Positions 34,835-45,311 are shown, numbered from the stretch's first letter. The stretch is DNA of 64,000 nucleotides from Rhodoferax sp. TH121 (GCF_002251855.1 NZ_NOXW01000021.1:310001-374000), one strand, 5' to 3'. Notes: generated from the sequence alone by a model not told the origin. Made by a program: numbers and translations.

Positions 34835-35383
34835 ATGGCCCCACCCAGCGCTACCGTCGGCAACCCGCTGCCCACCTTGCAGGGCCTGTTTGTGCAACTC
34901 AAAACCACGTTTGCACAGCATGTGGAGGTTGCCGATGGACCTAAAAACCGGCTGCTGCGTGTGGCCGGGCTGGAGCTGCCCCTGCCGACGGACGCAGGCG
35001 AGTCGCGCGCACTGTTGGACGCCGTGTGCGAACGGCTGGCTGAGGTCGCGGCGTTTGGCATCGCCTCGGCGCTGACTGAGGCGTCGGCCCACGGGACGCG
35101 CCAGCGCATGGAGCTGGTGAGTGCCCTGGCCCAGTTGGAGGCCACAGCCGGCAGCGTGCCCGCACAGCCATCCGCCCGCCGGGTAGACGCGGCCAGCGAC
35201 CTGCTCACCACCGCCGAAGTAGCCGCCCAACTGGGGATGAGCCGCCCCTATGTCTCCATGCTGTGCGACCAGGGCAAGCTCGGCGAGGTCACCCGCTCTG
35301 AAGGTGGCCACCGCCGCATTGCCAAGCAAGCGGTGGACGACTACCTGCGCACCCACGCGCAAGCCCCCAACCCTGTGCCCTGA
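34835..35383 (+). CDS. Excisionase-type (HTH_17) DNA-binding protein
   Basis: A 182-residue protein. The C-terminal HTH_17 domain (about residues 123-170) includes LLTTAEVAAQLGMSRPYVSMLCDQGKLGEVTRSEGGHRRIAKQAVDDYL. The N-terminal part is a largely alpha-helical unknown segment. It lies 6 bp upstream of ybaL-like on the same strand and probably regulates it. The AT-rich region from 34740 to 34795 contains repeated TTTCGA-type boxes that may be an operator. Start choice is uncertain, as the ribosome site before ATG 34835 is weak. Confidence 0.8.
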   Translation: MAPPSATVGNPLPTLQGLFVQLKTTFAQHVEVADGPKNRLLRVAGLELPLPTDAGESRALLDAVCERLAEVAAFGIASALTEASAHGTRQRMELVSALAQLEATAGSVPAQPSARRVDAASDLLTTAEVAAQLGMSRPYVSMLCDQGKLGEVTRSEGGHRRIAKQAVDDYLRTHAQAPNPVP

Positions 35384-35389
35384 GACACC

Positions 35390-37093
35390 ATGGAACACTC
35401 TCTCAGCCTCATCACCACCCTTGCCGCCGGTTTTGGCTTGGCGCTCATCCTCGGCTTTGTGGCCGCCAAGCTCAAGCTGCCTGCGCTAGTGGGCTACCTG
35501 CTGGCAGGCATCATGATCGGCCCGGCGACGCCGGGCTTTGTGGCCGATGCCCAGATCGCCTCCCAGCTGGCTGAGGTGGGCGTGATGCTGCTGATGTTTG
35601 GCGTGGGGCTGCATTTCTCCATCGACGACCTGATGGCCGTGCGCAAGATTGCCCTGCCCGGTGCCATCGTGCAAATCGTGGTGGCCACGGCGCTGGGGGC
35701 TGGTGTGGCGTTGTTCTGGGGCTGGTCGCTGGGGGCGGCCTTGGTGTTTGGCGTGTCGCTGTCGGTGGCCAGTACGGTGGTGCTGCTCAAGGCGCTGGAG
35801 AGCCAGGGCCTGACCGATGCGGCGGATGGCCGCATCGCCATTGGCTGGCTGGTGGTGGAAGACCTGGCCATGGTGCTGGTGCTGGTGTTGTTGCCTGCAT
35901 TGGCGCCCTCGCTGGGGGGCAAAGCGGCGGCTACTGACCGCAGCACGGCCATGACGATTGCCATCACGCTGGGGCAGGTGGGGGGCTTTGTCGCCTTCAT
36001 GCTGGTGGTGGGGCGGCGCCTGTTTCCGTGGATTCTCTGGCAGGTCACCAAGACGGGTTCGCGCGAGCTGTTCACCCTGAGCGTGGTGGCCGCGGCGGTC
36101 AGCATTGCCTATGGTTCAGCGGCCTTGTTTGGCGTGTCGTTTGCGCTCGGCGCTTTTTTTGCCGGTATGGTGCTACGGGAGTCCGAATTCAGCGCCCGCG
36201 CGGCAGAGCAAACGCTGCCGCTGCAAGATGCATTTGCGGTGCTGTTTTTTGTATCCGTGGGCATGTTGTTTGACCCCATGGTCCTGGTGGAGGAGCCGCT
36301 GCATGTGCTGGCCACGGTGGCGGTCATCGTCTTCGGCAAAACGCTGGCCGCCGCCGCGCTGGTGCTGGCGCTGGGCTACCCGGCGCGCACGGCGCTGGTG
36401 GTGGCGGCGAGCCTGGCCCAGGTGGGGGAGTTTTCTTTCATCCTCGCCGGCCTGGGCATGGCGCTGAACCTGCTGCCCAAAGAGGGGAACAGCTTAATCC
36501 TGGCCGGTGCACTGATCTCCATCGCCCTCAACCCCGTGGTGTTTGGCACGGTGCAGCCGTTGCTGCAGTGGCTGCAGCGCCATCCCAAGCTGGCGGCGCG
36601 CCTGGAGCTGGCGTCCAACCCTCTGGCTGAGCTGCCCATGAGCACCGAGGCCAAGTACCTGGCCAACCAGGTGGTCTTGGTGGGCTGGGGCCGCGTGGGC
36701 AAGCTGATTGCCGGCGCGCTGACCGAGCGTGGCATTCCCTTTGTGGTGGCCGAGTCCAACCGCGAGGCGGTGGAGTCTTTGCGCGGGCAGGGCATCCCGG
36801 CTGTGTGGGGCGACGCCACCGAACCCATGGTGCTGGTGCAAGCCCATATCCGCGAGGCGCGCGCCCTGGTGATTGCCACCCCCGAGACCCTGCAGGTGCG
36901 CGGCATGGTGGAAGTGGCGCGCACGCTCAACCCCGACATTGCCGTGGTGGTGCGCAGCCACAATGTCGAAGAAGCCACACGGCTGGAGCGCGACGGCGCA
37001 GGCACCGTGTTTGTAGGCGAAACGGAGTTGGCCAAATCCATGATTGGCCACGTGCTGGGCCTGGTGGCACCGGCAGCAACACCCCGCCACTGA
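35390..37093 (+). CDS. ybaL: YbaL/Kef-type cation:proton antiporter with RCK domain
   Basis: A 567-residue CPA2 antiporter. About 12 membrane helices (residues 5-390) include the GYLLAGIMIGPATPGFV motif and a conserved SVASTVVLLKALE. The cytoplasmic C-terminal RCK_N domain has the Rossmann pattern VVLVGWGRVGKLIAGAL near residue 425, with acidic sites later. It probably exchanges K+ or Na+ for protons and is gated by a nucleotide ligand. It is in one unit with the upstream HTH gene (6 bp). Repeat copy 6 lies downstream. Confidence 0.92.
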   Translation: MEHSLSLITTLAAGFGLALILGFVAAKLKLPALVGYLLAGIMIGPATPGFVADAQIASQLAEVGVMLLMFGVGLHFSIDDLMAVRKIALPGAIVQIVVATALGAGVALFWGWSLGAALVFGVSLSVASTVVLLKALESQGLTDAADGRIAIGWLVVEDLAMVLVLVLLPALAPSLGGKAAATDRSTAMTIAITLGQVGGFVAFMLVVGRRLFPWILWQVTKTGSRELFTLSVVAAAVSIAYGSAALFGVSFALGAFFAGMVLRESEFSARAAEQTLPLQDAFAVLFFVSVGMLFDPMVLVEEPLHVLATVAVIVFGKTLAAAALVLALGYPARTALVVAASLAQVGEFSFILAGLGMALNLLPKEGNSLILAGALISIALNPVVFGTVQPLLQWLQRHPKLAARLELASNPLAELPMSTEAKYLANQVVLVGWGRVGKLIAGALTERGIPFVVAESNREAVESLRGQGIPAVWGDATEPMVLVQAHIREARALVIATPETLQVRGMVEVARTLNPDIAVVVRSHNVEEATRLERDGAGTVFVGETELAKSMIGHVLGLVAPAATPRH

Positions 37094-37147
37094 TTGCATT
37101 GGCCATCGCAAATATGCATGAAAGTGGGCTCTAGAGCCGATGGAATG

Positions 37148-37175
37148 TGCGCAAACAGCTCCTGTTTTAGGAGCA
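37148..37175 (+). repeat. 28-nt dispersed repeat, copy 6
   Basis: Core tgcgcaaacagctcctgttt then taggagca, with fully paired arms GCTCC/GGAGC as in copy 5. It ends 19 bp before the DUF1428 start, so it could overlap that gene's promoter or leader. Confidence 0.85.
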
Positions 37176-37194
37176 ATTTTTGACAGGATCACCC

Positions 37195-37596
37195 ATGTCC
37201 TATATCGATTGCTACCTCGCTCCGGTCCCCCGCGAGCACCGTGTGGACTATGAGGCGCTTGCGCGCTTGTCGGCCATGGTGGTCAAGGCACATGGCGCGC
37301 TGCGGGTGATGGAGGCTTGGCTCGACGATGCCGGGCCGGACGCCTCAAGCTACCATGGGGAGAGCACGCGAGCGCGGGCGCATGCATATGGAAGTTTTGT
37401 ACGCGCCGCCGGTGCGCAGGACGGAGAAACCGTGGTCATGTCCTGGGTGGTGTGGCCTGACAAAGCCACACGGGACGCGGGCATGGCCGCGTTCACCAGT
37501 GACCCGCGCATGCAACTGGAAGGGCAACCTCCTGTCTTTGATGGCACCCGCCTGATTGCTGGCGGGTTCTTGCCCATGCTGGCAGACGAGGCCTGA
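37195..37596 (+). CDS. DUF1428 family protein
   Basis: A 133-residue protein of the DUF1428 family (YbaA-like, ferredoxin-like dimer fold). Marks are SYIDCYLAPVPREHRVDYEALARLS and VVMSWVVWPDKATRDAGM. Function is unknown. The ATG at 37195 follows AGGAT. It is separated from ybaL by repeat copy 6 and is followed by the convergent sdaA stop after 21 bp. A five-residue longer start at 37180 would overlap the repeat flank. Confidence 0.85.
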   Translation: MSYIDCYLAPVPREHRVDYEALARLSAMVVKAHGALRVMEAWLDDAGPDASSYHGESTRARAHAYGSFVRAAGAQDGETVVMSWVVWPDKATRDAGMAAFTSDPRMQLEGQPPVFDGTRLIAGGFLPMLADEA

Positions 37597-37617
37597 ACCC
37601 TTGCATCGCTCTGGGCT

Positions 37618-39006
37618 TTAGCACTCCACAATATTCACCGCCAGCCCGCCGCGCGCCGTCTCCTTGTATTTGGTCTTCATATCCGCGCCGGTTTCGCGCA
37701 TAGTCTTGATGACTTTGTCCAGGCTCACGAAGTGGCTGCCGTCGCCGCGCAACGCCATGCGGGCCGCGTTGATGGCTTTGACGGAGGCAATGGCGTTGCG
37801 TTCGATGCAGGGGATTTGCACCAGCCCGCCCACCGGGTCGCAGGTCAGGCCCAGGTGGTGTTCCATGCCGATCTCGGCTGCGTTTTCTACCTGTTGGGGC
37901 GTACCGCCCATCACGGCACATAGTGCCGCAGCGGCCATGCTGCAGGCCACTCCCACTTCACCCTGACAACCGACTTCAGCCCCGCTGATGGATGCGTTTT
38001 CCTTGTAAAGGATGCCGATGGCGGCGGCGGTGAGCAGGAAGTCGATGACGCCCTGGTCATTCGCGCCGGGCACAAAGCGCGTGTAGTAGTGCAGTACGGC
38101 GGGGATGATGCCGGCTGCGCCGTTGGTGGGCGCAGTGACCACGCGGCCACCGGCGGCGTTTTCCTCGTTCACGGCCAGCGCGTAGAGGTTCACCCAGTCC
38201 AGTACCTGCAGCGGGTCGCGCAGAGCCTCCTCAGGTTTGCTCACCAGTGCATCGCGCAGGGCTTTGGCGCGGCGTTTGACCTTGAAGCCGCCGGGCAACA
38301 CGCCCTCGGTGGCGCAGCCGCGCTGCACGCAGGCCTGCATCACCTGCCAGATGCGCAGTAGCCCTGCGTCGATGTCCGCATCGCTGCGCCAATGTTGCTC
38401 GTTGCGGCGCATGATTTGCGCAATGCTGAGGTTGTGTTGTGCGGCCAGCTGCAGCAGTGCCTCGCCGCTGGTGAAGGGCAGGGGCAGCACGGTGGCGTCG
38501 GGCGCAATCACTTTTTGCCGCGTGCCATCGGCCGCTACCTCGTCACTCACGATAAAGCCGCCGCCCACCGAGTAGTAGATGCGCTCTTGCAGCTCATTGC
38601 CCGCCGCATCCAGCGCCACAAAGCGCATGCCGTTGGCGTGAAAGGGCAGGGGTGCGCGCATGAAGAGCAGGTCGTCCTTCTCGTGGAAAGCGAAGCCGTG
38701 CACGCCACCCAGTGTGATGCGCTGGCTGCTGCGGATCTGCGCCAGCGTGGGCGCAATCTGCTCCACCTCCACCGTGTCGGGCTCCATGCCACTGAGGCCC
38801 AGCAGCACTGCCACATCGCTGGCGTGGCCTTTGCCCGTTGCCCCCAGCGAGCCATGCAACCAGCAGCGCACCTTGGCGGTTTGCGCCAGCAGGTTTGCGT
38901 GCTGCAGACGCGCTACAAACTGCCGCGCCGCCCGCATGGGCCCCACGGTGTGCGAGCTGCTGGGGCCGATGCCGATCTTGAAGAGATCAAATACGGATAC
39001 TGCCAT
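37618..39006 (-). CDS. sdaA: L-serine ammonia-lyase
   Basis: Deaminates L-serine to pyruvate with an iron-sulfur cluster. It has 462 residues with the one-chain alpha-beta layout: N-terminal [24 protein letters not shown], the Fe-S Cys in [27 protein letters not shown], and a C-terminal Cys near the end. GAGGAG lies 5-9 nt before the ATG at 39006. The start overlaps the end of dadA by 20 nt, so the two are one unit. Both stand behind the glycine riboswitch at 40345-40548, which suits a role in clearing serine formed from glycine. Confidence 0.95.
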   Translation of the reverse strand: MAVSVFDLFKIGIGPSSSHTVGPMRAARQFVARLQHANLLAQTAKVRCWLHGSLGATGKGHASDVAVLLGLSGMEPDTVEVEQIAPTLAQIRSSQRITLGGVHGFAFHEKDDLLFMRAPLPFHANGMRFVALDAAGNELQERIYYSVGGGFIVSDEVAADGTRQKVIAPDATVLPLPFTSGEALLQLAAQHNLSIAQIMRRNEQHWRSDADIDAGLLRIWQVMQACVQRGCATEGVLPGGFKVKRRAKALRDALVSKPEEALRDPLQVLDWVNLYALAVNEENAAGGRVVTAPTNGAAGIIPAVLHYYTRFVPGANDQGVIDFLLTAAAIGILYKENASISGAEVGCQGEVGVACSMAAAALCAVMGGTPQQVENAAEIGMEHHLGLTCDPVGGLVQIPCIERNAIASVKAINAARMALRGDGSHFVSLDKVIKTMRETGADMKTKYKETARGGLAVNIVEC

Positions 39007-40267
39007 GGGGTGCTCCTCGTGGGTTAAGTGTGGATGAAGTAGCTTGCGTTGCAAAGTGCTGTTGCACATGCCCTACCAATTGGTGCGCGGTGATGGCCGA
39101 CAACGTCCAGCCCAGGTGGCCGTGGCCGGTGTTGTAGAACACATTGGCGCGCTTGCCCCGGCCCACGCGCGGCAGCATATTGGGCATCATGGGGCGCAGG
39201 CCGGCCCAGGGTTCGGCCCGGCGGGTACTCACGCCGGGGAAGCATTGGTTGACCCATTGAATGAGCGGGCGGATGCGGTCGGCGCGAATGTCGTGGTTGA
39301 GGCCGTTGAACTCGGCGGTGCCCGCCACGCGGAAACGGTCCTGGCCCAGGCGGCTCGTCACCAGCTTGGTTTCGTCGTCCAGCAGGCTCACCTGCGGCGC
39401 AGCCAGCTGACTGGCTTCGTCGCTCAGGTGCACGGTGATGGAGTAGCCCTTGACCGGGTAGATGTTGAGCCGGTCGCCCAGCTGCGCGGCAATACCACGG
39501 CCATGCACACCGGCGCACACCACGATGCCGTCAAACGTCTGGGTCTCGGTGCCGGCTTCACTCTGTAGCACCAACTCGGCGCGTGTGCCATCGGCAGATG
39601 CCTTCAACACCTGATGGCCATACAAAAACGTCACACCCAGCCGGGCGCAGGCCTGCGACAGGCCGTGCGTGTATTTGTGGATGTCGCCCGTGGAATCGCT
39701 CTCGGTGTAGTAGCCCCCGTAGTACTGGCCCTGCAGTGTGGGCTCGATCGCGCGCATCTCGTCAGGCGTTACCGCACGGCGCGGCAGGCCACCGGCCGCC
39801 AGCATGGTGGACACGGTGCCTGCATGGTCAAAACCTGCCTTGTTGCGGTAGATGTGCAAGATGCCTTTGCGCTTGTGGTCGAAGTCAATGCCTTCTTTTT
39901 CGGCCCAGCCAAACAGGTGCTCACGCGCAGCAATGGCCAGGCGCGCGGTGGCCTCGGTGTTGTCGCGGTAACGGGGAATAGCGGCCACAAACTCGGCCAT
40001 CCAGCTCAGCTTGTGCCAAGTGGGCGTGGGGTTCATCAACAAGGGCGCGTCCTTGGTGAACATCCATTTGAGCCCCTTCACGATCGTGCTGGGGTGGGTC
40101 CAGACCTCGGCATTGGACGCGGAGAGCTGGCCGCCGTTGGCATAGGACGTCTCCATGCCCGCGTAGCGGTGTTTCTCAATCAGGGTGACCTGGTAGCCCG
40201 CGTTGGCCAGGGTGTAGGCACTGGTGACGCCGGTGATGCCGCCGCCGATGATGGCTATGTGTTTCAT
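38987..40267 (-). CDS. dadA: D-amino acid dehydrogenase-like FAD oxidoreductase
   Basis: A 426-residue DAO-family flavoprotein. The N-terminal dinucleotide motif is [39 protein letters not shown] and [12 protein letters not shown], and the C-terminal [24 protein letters not shown], are typical of DadA. The annotated activity is oxidative deamination of D-amino acids with electrons to the respiratory chain. Because a glycine riboswitch controls it and sdaA follows, glycine itself is a possible substrate; that is inference. The ATG at 40267 matches the family start. A second copy lies at 59077. Confidence 0.92.
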   Translation of the reverse strand: MKHIAIIGGGITGVTSAYTLANAGYQVTLIEKHRYAGMETSYANGGQLSASNAEVWTHPSTIVKGLKWMFTKDAPLLMNPTPTWHKLSWMAEFVAAIPRYRDNTEATARLAIAAREHLFGWAEKEGIDFDHKRKGILHIYRNKAGFDHAGTVSTMLAAGGLPRRAVTPDEMRAIEPTLQGQYYGGYYTESDSTGDIHKYTHGLSQACARLGVTFLYGHQVLKASADGTRAELVLQSEAGTETQTFDGIVVCAGVHGRGIAAQLGDRLNIYPVKGYSITVHLSDEASQLAAPQVSLLDDETKLVTSRLGQDRFRVAGTAEFNGLNHDIRADRIRPLIQWVNQCFPGVSTRRAEPWAGLRPMMPNMLPRVGRGKRANVFYNTGHGHLGWTLSAITAHQLVGHVQQHFATQATSSTLNPRGAPHGSIRI

Positions 40268-40344
40268 AAAGCACTCTCGCAAAGAACAGTCGCAAACAAA
40301 GAAGTCGCCCACCCACACACCATGTGCCGGTGACGACCCCCTCT

Positions 40345-40548
40345 GTTTGAGACCTGAGAGATTCACCGCCGGCCTTGTGGGCCAGCGGCTTGCTCCTGCG
40401 GTGTGCCGCGGGACTGACCGCGACAGCTCTTCAGAGTGCTCAGGGATGCAAGATCCCTACCGTAGCGGTCCTGGTTGCCTGAGAGTTTCCGGGGTGGTTG
40501 CTCCTTCGGCGCTGGTGCTGGTAAGGCACCAGGCTCTCCCGCTACGGT
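40345..40548 (-). promoter_or_regulatory. Tandem glycine riboswitch upstream of dadA-sdaA
   Basis: Read on the minus strand, aptamer 1 carries GCGGGAGAGC, GCCGAAGGAGCAACC and AACTCTCAGGCAA. Aptamer 2 carries TGAAGAGC, CCGCAGGAGCAAGCC and GAATCTCTCAGGTC. This is the gcvT-type glycine aptamer pattern in tandem. It ends about 77 nt before dadA. A longer hairpin at 40570-40600 (AGGGTGGC/GCCACCCT arms) lies toward the gcvP stop and could end gcvP transcription, but it lacks a T-run. Confidence 0.9.
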
Positions 40549-40608
40549 GCCAGGTCGGGCCTGGCCAGGGTGGCTGCACGCAATGCAGTGCCACCCTGAA
40601 TTTCCAAT

Positions 40609-43500
40609 TTAGCCTTCTGCGTATTCCGCCAAGGGCACGCAGCTGCAGAACAGGTTGCGGTCGCCATAGACGTTGTCTACGCGGCCCACACTGGGCCAGT
40701 ACTTCACGGCTTTGAGGCTGGCCACCGGGAAGGCACCCACCTCGCGGCTGTAAGGACGGTCCCACTCGCCGCCCAGCAGGCTGGCCGCTGTGTGCGGAGC
40801 ATGCTTGAGTGGGTTGTTGTCTTGCGGCCATTCGCCTTTCTCCACGCGTGCAATCTCGCCACGGATGGCGATCATGGCGTTGACGAAGCGGTCCAGCTCG
40901 GCCAGCGTTTCGCTTTCGGTGGGTTCCACCATCAGCGTGTTGGGCACCGGGAAGGACAGCGTGGGTGCGTGGAAGCCGTAGTCCATAAGCCGCTTGGCCA
41001 CGTCTTCGGCCATCACGCCGCAGGTGTCCTTGAAGTGGCGCAGGTCCAGAATGCATTCGTGCGCAACGTGCCCGTTGGCGCTGGCGTACAGCGTGGGGTA
41101 GTGGTCGGCTAGGCGCGCGCTGATGTAGTTGGCGGCCAGGATGGCGGCTTCGGTGGCGTGCTGCAGGCCGTCCGGGCCCATCATGCGGCAATACATCCAG
41201 CTGATCGGCAGCACGGCCGCATTGCCCAAAGGCGCGGCACTCACCGCACCGGTGCCGGGCACACCACCTGTGGCGTGGCCAGGCAGGAAGGGCACGAGGT
41301 CAGCTACCACGCACACGGGGCCCACGCCAGGACCGCCACCGCCGTGGGGAATACAGAAGGTTTTGTGCAGGTTCAGGTGGCTCACGTCGCCGCCAAACTC
41401 GCCGGGGGCCGCAGTGCCCACCAGGGCGTTCATGTTGGCGCCGTCCACATACACGCGGCCGCCGTGCTGGTGTACCAGGGCGCACAGCTCTTTCACGGAG
41501 GTTTCAAACACACCGTGGGTGCTGGGGTAGGTGATCATCACAGCGGCGAGGTTGGCGCTGTGTTGCTCGCACTTGGCTTGCAGATCGGCCATGTCCACGT
41601 TGCCGTTCTCGTCGCACTTGGTCACTACCACTTGCATGCCCACCATCTGCGCGCTGGCCGGGTTGGTGCCGTGGGCGCTGCTGGGGATCAGGCAGATATT
41701 GCGATGTGCCTGGCCCTTGCTGGCATGGTAGGCCTGGATCGTCAACAGACCCGCGTATTCACCTTGGCTGCCCGCATTGGGCTGCAGGCTGATGCCGGCG
41801 TAGCCGGTGGCGGCACACAGCCAAGCGCGCAGCTGCGCGTCCAGCTCGGCGTAGCCCTGGCGCTGGTCCGCAGGAGCAAAGGGGTGGATGTTGGCGAACT
41901 CGGGCCAGGTGATGGGGATCATCTCGCTGGTCGCGTTGAGCTTCATGGTGCACGAGCCCAGCGGGATCATGCTGCGGTCCAGCGCCAAATCCTTGTCGCT
42001 CAGCATGCGGATGTAGCGCAGCATGCCGGTTTCGGAATGGTGGGTGTTGAAGACCGGGTGCGTCAGGAACTTGCTCGTGCGGCGCAGCGCGGCGGGGATC
42101 AGCGTGTCCACGCTGCCTTCCAGTGCTTCCACCGTGGGCAGGGCCTGGCCGTCTTTGGCAAACAGGCTCCAGATCAGCGCCAGGTCAGCCCGCGTGGTGG
42201 TTTCGTCCAGGCTGATGCAGAGGTAGTCTTTGAAGTAAATGCGCAGGTTAGCCCCCGCAGATACTGCGCGAGCAGCTATGGAATTTGTAGCGCCGTCAGT
42301 CTTCAGTGTCACCGTGTCAAAGGTGGCTTGGGCGCGCAACGGGGCGCCCAGTTGCTCCAGGCCCTTGGCCAGAATGGCGGTGAACTTGGCTACGCGCTGG
42401 GCGATGCGGGTCAGGCCTTCGGGGCCGTGGTACACGGCGTACATGCTGGCCACGACGGCGGGCAGCACCTGCGCAGTACAGATGTTGGAGGTGGCTTTTT
42501 CGCGGCGGATGTGTTGTTCGCGCGTTTGCAGCGCCAGGCGGTAGGCGGGGTTGCCATGCGTGTCGATGCTGACGCCCACAATGCGGCCGGGCATGGAGCG
42601 CTTGTACTCGTCGCGGCAGGCCATGTAGGCGGCGTGGGGGCCGCCGTTGCACAGCGGCATGCCGAAGCGCTGGGTGGTGCCGACCACGATGTCGGCGTCA
42701 AACTCGCCGGGGGGCGTGAGCAGGGTCAGCGCCAGCAGATCGGCGGCCACGATGAAGGCGGCGTTCTTGCTGTGTGCCAGCTTGACGTCGGCGCGCAGGT
42801 CATCAATGCGGCCGCTGGTGGCGGGGTACTGGGCCAGCACGGCGAAGTAGTCGCCGGCCATGGCAGCTTCCCACTCGGGTGCGGAGTTGGCCAGCGCGAC
42901 GGTGATGCCCAGCGGCTTGGCGCGGGTCTGGATCACCTCGATGGTTTGCGGGTGGCAGTCGCCAGCCACCACAAACACATTGCTCTTGCTCCTGACCGAG
43001 CGCTTGGCCAGCGTCATCGATTCGGCCGCGGCGGTGGCTTCGTCCAGCATGGACGCATTGGCCATGGGCATGCCGGTCAGGTCGCAGACCATGGTCTGGA
43101 AGTTGACCAGCGCTTCCATGCGTCCCTGGGAAATCTCGGCCTGGTAGGGCGTGTAGGCGGTGTACCAGGCGGGGTTTTCCAGGATGTTGCGCAGGATCAC
43201 GCCAGGCGTGTGCGTGCCGTAGTAGCCCTGGCCAATAAAGCTCTTGAGCACCTGGTTCTTACCTGCCAAAGCCTTCAACTCTGCCAGCGCTGCCGCCTCC
43301 GTAATCGCTGCGGGAATGTCCATCGTGCTGCTGCGCGCGATGGAGCGCGGCACGATGCTGTCGATCAGCGCGCGGCGCGAGGTCTCGCCAATCGCTTTGA
43401 GCATCAGCGCTTCGTCAGCCGCGTCGATGCCGATGTGGCGTGCGTGGAATTCGCTGGCGTTTTCCAGCTGGGCGAGAGTGGGGGCAGAGGTCGTTGGCAT
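40609..43500 (-). CDS. gcvP: Glycine dehydrogenase (decarboxylating), P protein
   Basis: A single-chain, 963-residue PLP enzyme of the glycine cleavage system that decarboxylates glycine and passes the aminomethyl group to lipoyl-GcvH. The start [30 protein letters not shown], the glycine-rich C-terminal half, and the PLP Lys in [20 protein letters not shown] are diagnostic. Around residues 408-425 the segment [15 protein letters not shown] is encoded by repeat copy 7, replacing a surface helix of related proteins. It is the third gene of gcvT-gcvH-gcvP. A GC-rich repeat separates it from gcvH. Confidence 0.96.
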   Translation of the reverse strand: MPTTSAPTLAQLENASEFHARHIGIDAADEALMLKAIGETSRRALIDSIVPRSIARSSTMDIPAAITEAAALAELKALAGKNQVLKSFIGQGYYGTHTPGVILRNILENPAWYTAYTPYQAEISQGRMEALVNFQTMVCDLTGMPMANASMLDEATAAAESMTLAKRSVRSKSNVFVVAGDCHPQTIEVIQTRAKPLGITVALANSAPEWEAAMAGDYFAVLAQYPATSGRIDDLRADVKLAHSKNAAFIVAADLLALTLLTPPGEFDADIVVGTTQRFGMPLCNGGPHAAYMACRDEYKRSMPGRIVGVSIDTHGNPAYRLALQTREQHIRREKATSNICTAQVLPAVVASMYAVYHGPEGLTRIAQRVAKFTAILAKGLEQLGAPLRAQATFDTVTLKTDGATNSIAARAVSAGANLRIYFKDYLCISLDETTTRADLALIWSLFAKDGQALPTVEALEGSVDTLIPAALRRTSKFLTHPVFNTHHSETGMLRYIRMLSDKDLALDRSMIPLGSCTMKLNATSEMIPITWPEFANIHPFAPADQRQGYAELDAQLRAWLCAATGYAGISLQPNAGSQGEYAGLLTIQAYHASKGQAHRNICLIPSSAHGTNPASAQMVGMQVVVTKCDENGNVDMADLQAKCEQHSANLAAVMITYPSTHGVFETSVKELCALVHQHGGRVYVDGANMNALVGTAAPGEFGGDVSHLNLHKTFCIPHGGGGPGVGPVCVVADLVPFLPGHATGGVPGTGAVSAAPLGNAAVLPISWMYCRMMGPDGLQHATEAAILAANYISARLADHYPTLYASANGHVAHECILDLRHFKDTCGVMAEDVAKRLMDYGFHAPTLSFPVPNTLMVEPTESETLAELDRFVNAMIAIRGEIARVEKGEWPQDNNPLKHAPHTAASLLGGEWDRPYSREVGAFPVASLKAVKYWPSVGRVDNVYGDRNLFCSCVPLAEYAEG
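42265..42292 (+). repeat. 28-nt dispersed repeat, copy 7, inside gcvP
   Basis: Core tgcgcgagcagctatggaat then ttgtagcg, antisense to gcvP and kept in frame. It encodes most of [15 protein letters not shown]. Upstream flank TTAGCCCCCGCAGATAC also matches the family. Arms pair with one G-U (GCTAT/GTAGC). Confidence 0.85.
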
Positions 43501-43544
43501 GGACGTTCAGGCTTGTTGTTAGTGGGTGAGAAGGCAATTTTTCG

Positions 43545-43615
43545 ACGGGCCGCCCCTAGAAAAATTAGCCCCCTCGGGGGGCAGCGACCCGCGCAGCGGC
43601 GGAGCGTGGGGGCCA
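43545..43615. repeat. GC-rich intergenic repeat between gcvH and gcvP
   Basis: The block holds CCCCTCGGGGGG and CGCGCAGCGG-type palindromes and ends in GCGTGGGGGCC. It is of the kind seen repeatedly between Comamonadaceae genes; a degenerate relative lies at 50012-50050. It may form strong RNA hairpins and act as a spacer or transcript stabiliser in the gcvT-H-P transcript. Confidence 0.55.
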
Positions 43616-43617
43616 GC

Positions 43618-43986
43618 TTAGCCCGCGGAGAAGGCGGTGTAGCTGGTCTCGTCCATCAGGCCGTCGAGTTCGGCGGCATTGGACAGCTTGACCTTGAAGA
43701 ACCAGCCAGCGCCCAGTGGGTCGGTGTTGGCCAGACTGGGGTCAGCGCGCAGGGCCTCGTTGACTTCGGTGATCTCGCCAGTCACGGGCATGTAGACGTC
43801 GGCGGCGGCCTTGACGGATTCCACCACGCCGGCGACGGCCTTGGCGTCGATGGACGCGCCGACTTCGGGCAGATCCACAAACACCACGTCGCCCAGCGCA
43901 TCTTGTGCGTGGTGCGTGATGCCGACGGTGGCGATGCCGCCTTCAACCTTGAGCCATTCGTGGTCGGGGGTGTATTTGATCGTCAT
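43618..43986 (-). CDS. gcvH: Glycine cleavage system H protein
   Basis: A 122-residue lipoyl carrier protein. The lipoylated Lys is in [41 protein letters not shown] opens the family start. It shuttles the aminomethyl group from GcvP to GcvT and the electrons to Lpd. The ATG at 43986 has a GGAG about 8 nt upstream. It lies 67 bp after gcvT and 117 bp before gcvP. Confidence 0.97.
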   Translation of the reverse strand: MTIKYTPDHEWLKVEGGIATVGITHHAQDALGDVVFVDLPEVGASIDAKAVAGVVESVKAAADVYMPVTGEITEVNEALRADPSLANTDPLGAGWFFKVKLSNAAELDGLMDETSYTAFSAG

Positions 43987-44053
43987 GGGAAACTCCTGAA
44001 AACGGGTAATAAATGGAAATGAAACAATAAAAACGAACCTGCCAGGACAGACT

Positions 44054-45238
44054 TTAGCCGCCCCGGCCTGTGGTTTGGCCGCGGTAGTAGCGCGTGGGCA
44101 CAAAGGGCAAGGGGCTGACCTCCATGGGCACGGGCTTGCCGCGCACGATGGCCACCACCTTGCTGCCCACAGCCGCCCATGCGCTGTCCACATAGCCCAT
44201 GGCAACGGGCTTGTCGATGGTGGGGCCGAGCAGGCCGCTGGTGACTTCACCAATCTTGTTGCCGGCGCCGTCTTGCAGCTCGGTGTGGTCACGCACGGGG
44301 ATGCGCTCCAGCGCAATGAGTCCTACGCGCTTTCTAGTGCCTTTTGTGCCGCTAGCCCCCGTGGCATCTGCGAGAGCAGCTAGTATTTTTGTAGCGCCTG
44401 GGAAGCCACCTTCGCGCGCACCACCGGCGCGGCGCACCTTTTGCATGGCCCAGTTCAGGCTGGCCTCTACAGGGTTTGTCGTCGTATCGATGTCGTTGCC
44501 ATACAGGCACAGGCCGGCTTCCAGCCGCAGGGAATTGCGGGCGCCCAGGCCAATCGGCTTGACTTCGGGCTGCGCCAGCAGGGCGCGGGCCAGGGCTTCG
44601 GCGTGGTCGTTGTGGACCGAGATCTCAAACCCGTCTTCCCCGGTGTAGCCGCTGCGGGTCATGAACACATCAATCTTTTGCGCGCCAGTATCCACGGTGA
44701 AGTTGCCACCGGTCATGAATACCAGCTTTTCCATCCCGGGCGCCAGACGAGAGAGCGCGGTGACGGCCTCGGGGCCCTGCAGCGCCAACAGCGCGTAGTC
44801 GGGCAGGGGGATGACCTGGCAACGGCTGCCAATCTTGGCTTGGATGTGCGCGATGTCGCCCACCTTGCATGCGCCGTTGACGATCACGAAAAGCTCGTTG
44901 TTCCCTTTGTTGAAGAACATCAGGTCGTCAATGATGGTGCCCTCATCGGTGAGCAGCAGGCCGTAGCGCTGCTTGCCCACGGGCAGGTCGATCACGTCCA
45001 CCGGCATCAGGGTCTCGAAGGCTGCTGCGGCATCGGGGCCGACCAGGCGCAGCTGGCCCATGTGCGACACATCAAACAGGCCGGCAGCCTTGCGGGTGTG
45101 GTGGTGTTCGGCCATCAGGCCGGCCGGGTATTGCACGGGCATGGAATACCCGGCAAAAGGCACCATGCGGGCACCCAGCTCGATGTGCAGCGCGTTCAGT
45201 GGCGTGGTCAACAGGGATTCGGTGGAGGGAGCGGACAT
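44054..45238 (-). CDS. gcvT: Aminomethyltransferase (glycine cleavage T protein)
   Basis: Transfers the methylene group from aminomethyl-GcvH to tetrahydrofolate. The 394-residue length exceeds the typical 364 mainly through an extended N-terminus and an insert encoded by repeat copy 8 ([15 protein letters not shown]). Family marks are [37 protein letters not shown] and a C-terminal [11 protein letters not shown]. It is the first gene of the gcvT-gcvH-gcvP operon, about 75 nt after the riboswitch. Confidence 0.96.
   Translation of the reverse strand: MSAPSTESLLTTPLNALHIELGARMVPFAGYSMPVQYPAGLMAEHHHTRKAAGLFDVSHMGQLRLVGPDAAAAFETLMPVDVIDLPVGKQRYGLLLTDEGTIIDDLMFFNKGNNELFVIVNGACKVGDIAHIQAKIGSRCQVIPLPDYALLALQGPEAVTALSRLAPGMEKLVFMTGGNFTVDTGAQKIDVFMTRSGYTGEDGFEISVHNDHAEALARALLAQPEVKPIGLGARNSLRLEAGLCLYGNDIDTTTNPVEASLNWAMQKVRRAGGAREGGFPGATKILAALADATGASGTKGTRKRVGLIALERIPVRDHTELQDGAGNKIGEVTSGLLGPTIDKPVAMGYVDSAWAAVGSKVVAIVRGKPVPMEVSPLPFVPTRYYRGQTTGRGG
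44369..44396 (+). repeat. 28-nt dispersed repeat, copy 8, inside gcvT
   Basis: Core tgcgagagcagctagtattt then ttgtagcg, antisense to gcvT. Preceded by GCTAGCCCCCGTGGCAT as in other copies. It encodes [15 protein letters not shown] in the same reading frame as copy 7 does in gcvP. Confidence 0.85.
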
Positions 45239-45311
45239 GGCGGCAATCCAGATAGGGGCAAGTCAAAACCCGAGGCACACGCATCGCTGCGCACACCCGG
45301 TGCTGCCCCCG

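Noticed and set aside
41158..44022. Plus-strand open frame of 954 residues opposite gcvP and gcvH
   Set aside because: It spans two well-supported genes and the riboswitch-linked unit on the other strand; composition is Gly/His/Ala-rich, as expected of a shadow frame.
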